In this document: positions 5,815 through 5,954 of the stretch, piece after piece | Layout: the number at the start of each line of letters is the position of its first letter | Numbering within the stretch: position 1 is the first letter of the stretch | Source: Actinomycetota bacterium | GTDB taxonomy: Bacteria > Actinomycetota > Actinomycetes > S36-B12 > UBA10799 | Assembly (NCBI GenBank): GCA_003452655.1 | Contig: DMNR01000373.1 | Location: 1 to 5,954, forward strand | DNA length: 5,954 nucleotides | Reading direction: 5' to 3' | Made by a program: the position numbers and the translations under genes | Notes under the pieces: generated by a model | What the model saw: only the letters and a program-made list of their open reading frames with translations | The model's database searches: none | Told to the model about the DNA's origin: nothing

Positions 5815-5954
5815 TAGGTCACTGCCTGTCCGGCCAGCACACCATGTGGTGCACCGGTTGGCGGACGACAGATCAACAGCAAGGACACCCAAACCTCGGG
5901 GTCAGTCGTAAGCAAGAGTCAGGCCGCCAACCGGCATGCGACAGTCTCACAGTC

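Larger units (their letters stand above)
5761..5934 (-). ncRNA. Candidate IS110 bridge RNA (target-binding and donor-binding loops)
   Basis: On the minus strand two stem-loops follow each other upstream of the transposase. The first is closed by CCGGTTGGCGG/CCGCCAACCGG (plus-strand arms 5924-5934 and 5854-5864, perfect 11 bp, 59 nt between). The second is closed by GCTGGCCGG/CCGGCCAGC (arms 5830-5838 and 5761-5769, perfect 9 bp, 60 nt between). A short hairpin-like CACC-ACAT-GGTG sits between them. Order, size and place match bridge RNAs, with the target-binding loop 5' and the donor-binding loop 3'. The second loop contains an 8-nt match to the element's right end and a near-complement of its putative left end. 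The first loop contains a 6-nt complement of the DNA flanking the right end. The exact 5' and 3' ends of the RNA are unknown, and a 5' stem-loop may extend past 5934. Confidence 0.7.
4628..5954 (-). mobile_element. IS110-family insertion sequence (left end at or beyond window edge)
   Basis: The element contains an intact transposase gene on the minus strand, a very short 3' non-coding region (about 15 nt between the stop and the junction with IS3 sequence) and a long 5' non-coding region of at least 232 nt. This layout fits the IS110 group, where the guide (bridge) RNA is encoded upstream of the transposase. It differs from the IS1111 group, where the RNA lies downstream. No terminal inverted repeats are expected for the IS110 group and none are obvious. 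The right boundary is set by where orfB homology stops. The left boundary is not certain: complementarity to the donor loop suggests it is very near 5954. Visible length is about 1.33 kb, normal for the family. Confidence 0.85.

Overview
The window looks like a moderately GC-rich chromosome segment of an actinobacterium. The genes use GC-rich codons, GTG starts occur, a NarI gene is followed directly by a YwiC-like membrane protein gene, and the IS3- and IS110-type transposases resemble those of mycobacteria, rhodococci and corynebacteria. The genus cannot be fixed from the sequence alone.

Left part (1-1574, + strand): the 3' end of a respiratory nitrate reductase operon. A short reading frame ending in an ATGA overlap is probably the tail of narJ. 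It is followed by complete narI (the haem b subunit, with all four haem-ligand histidines) and, two bases later, by a YwiC-family membrane protein.

Middle part (1591-3956, - strand): a two-gene operon convergent with the nar genes. The first gene, 2751-3956, encodes a type II sulfide:quinone oxidoreductase very like the mitochondrial enzyme. Its TGA overlaps the GTG start of a radical SAM/SPASM protein. One reasonable inference is that sulfide-derived electrons enter the menaquinone pool through SQR and leave it through NarGHI, a local sulfide/nitrate respiratory neighbourhood. Shared regulation is not shown by the sequence.

A 316-base stretch without a convincing gene (3957-4272) holds the leader of the SQR operon. 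It is followed by a 26-bp hairpin (4273-4334).

Right part (4372-5954, mobile DNA, genes on the - strand): the 3' end of an IS3-family element (terminal repeat plus the last third of orfB) is cut by an IS110-family element with an intact DEDD/serine transposase. The most interesting feature is the 5' non-coding region of the IS110 element (5723-5954). It folds on paper into two successive stem-loops, each closed by a perfect 9-11 bp stem around a loop of about 60 nt, as in the target-binding and donor-binding loops of IS110 bridge RNAs. The transposase-proximal loop carries a match to the element's right end and a complement to its putative left end. The distal loop carries a 6-nt complement to the DNA flanking the right end. 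This is a specific, testable bridge RNA prediction.
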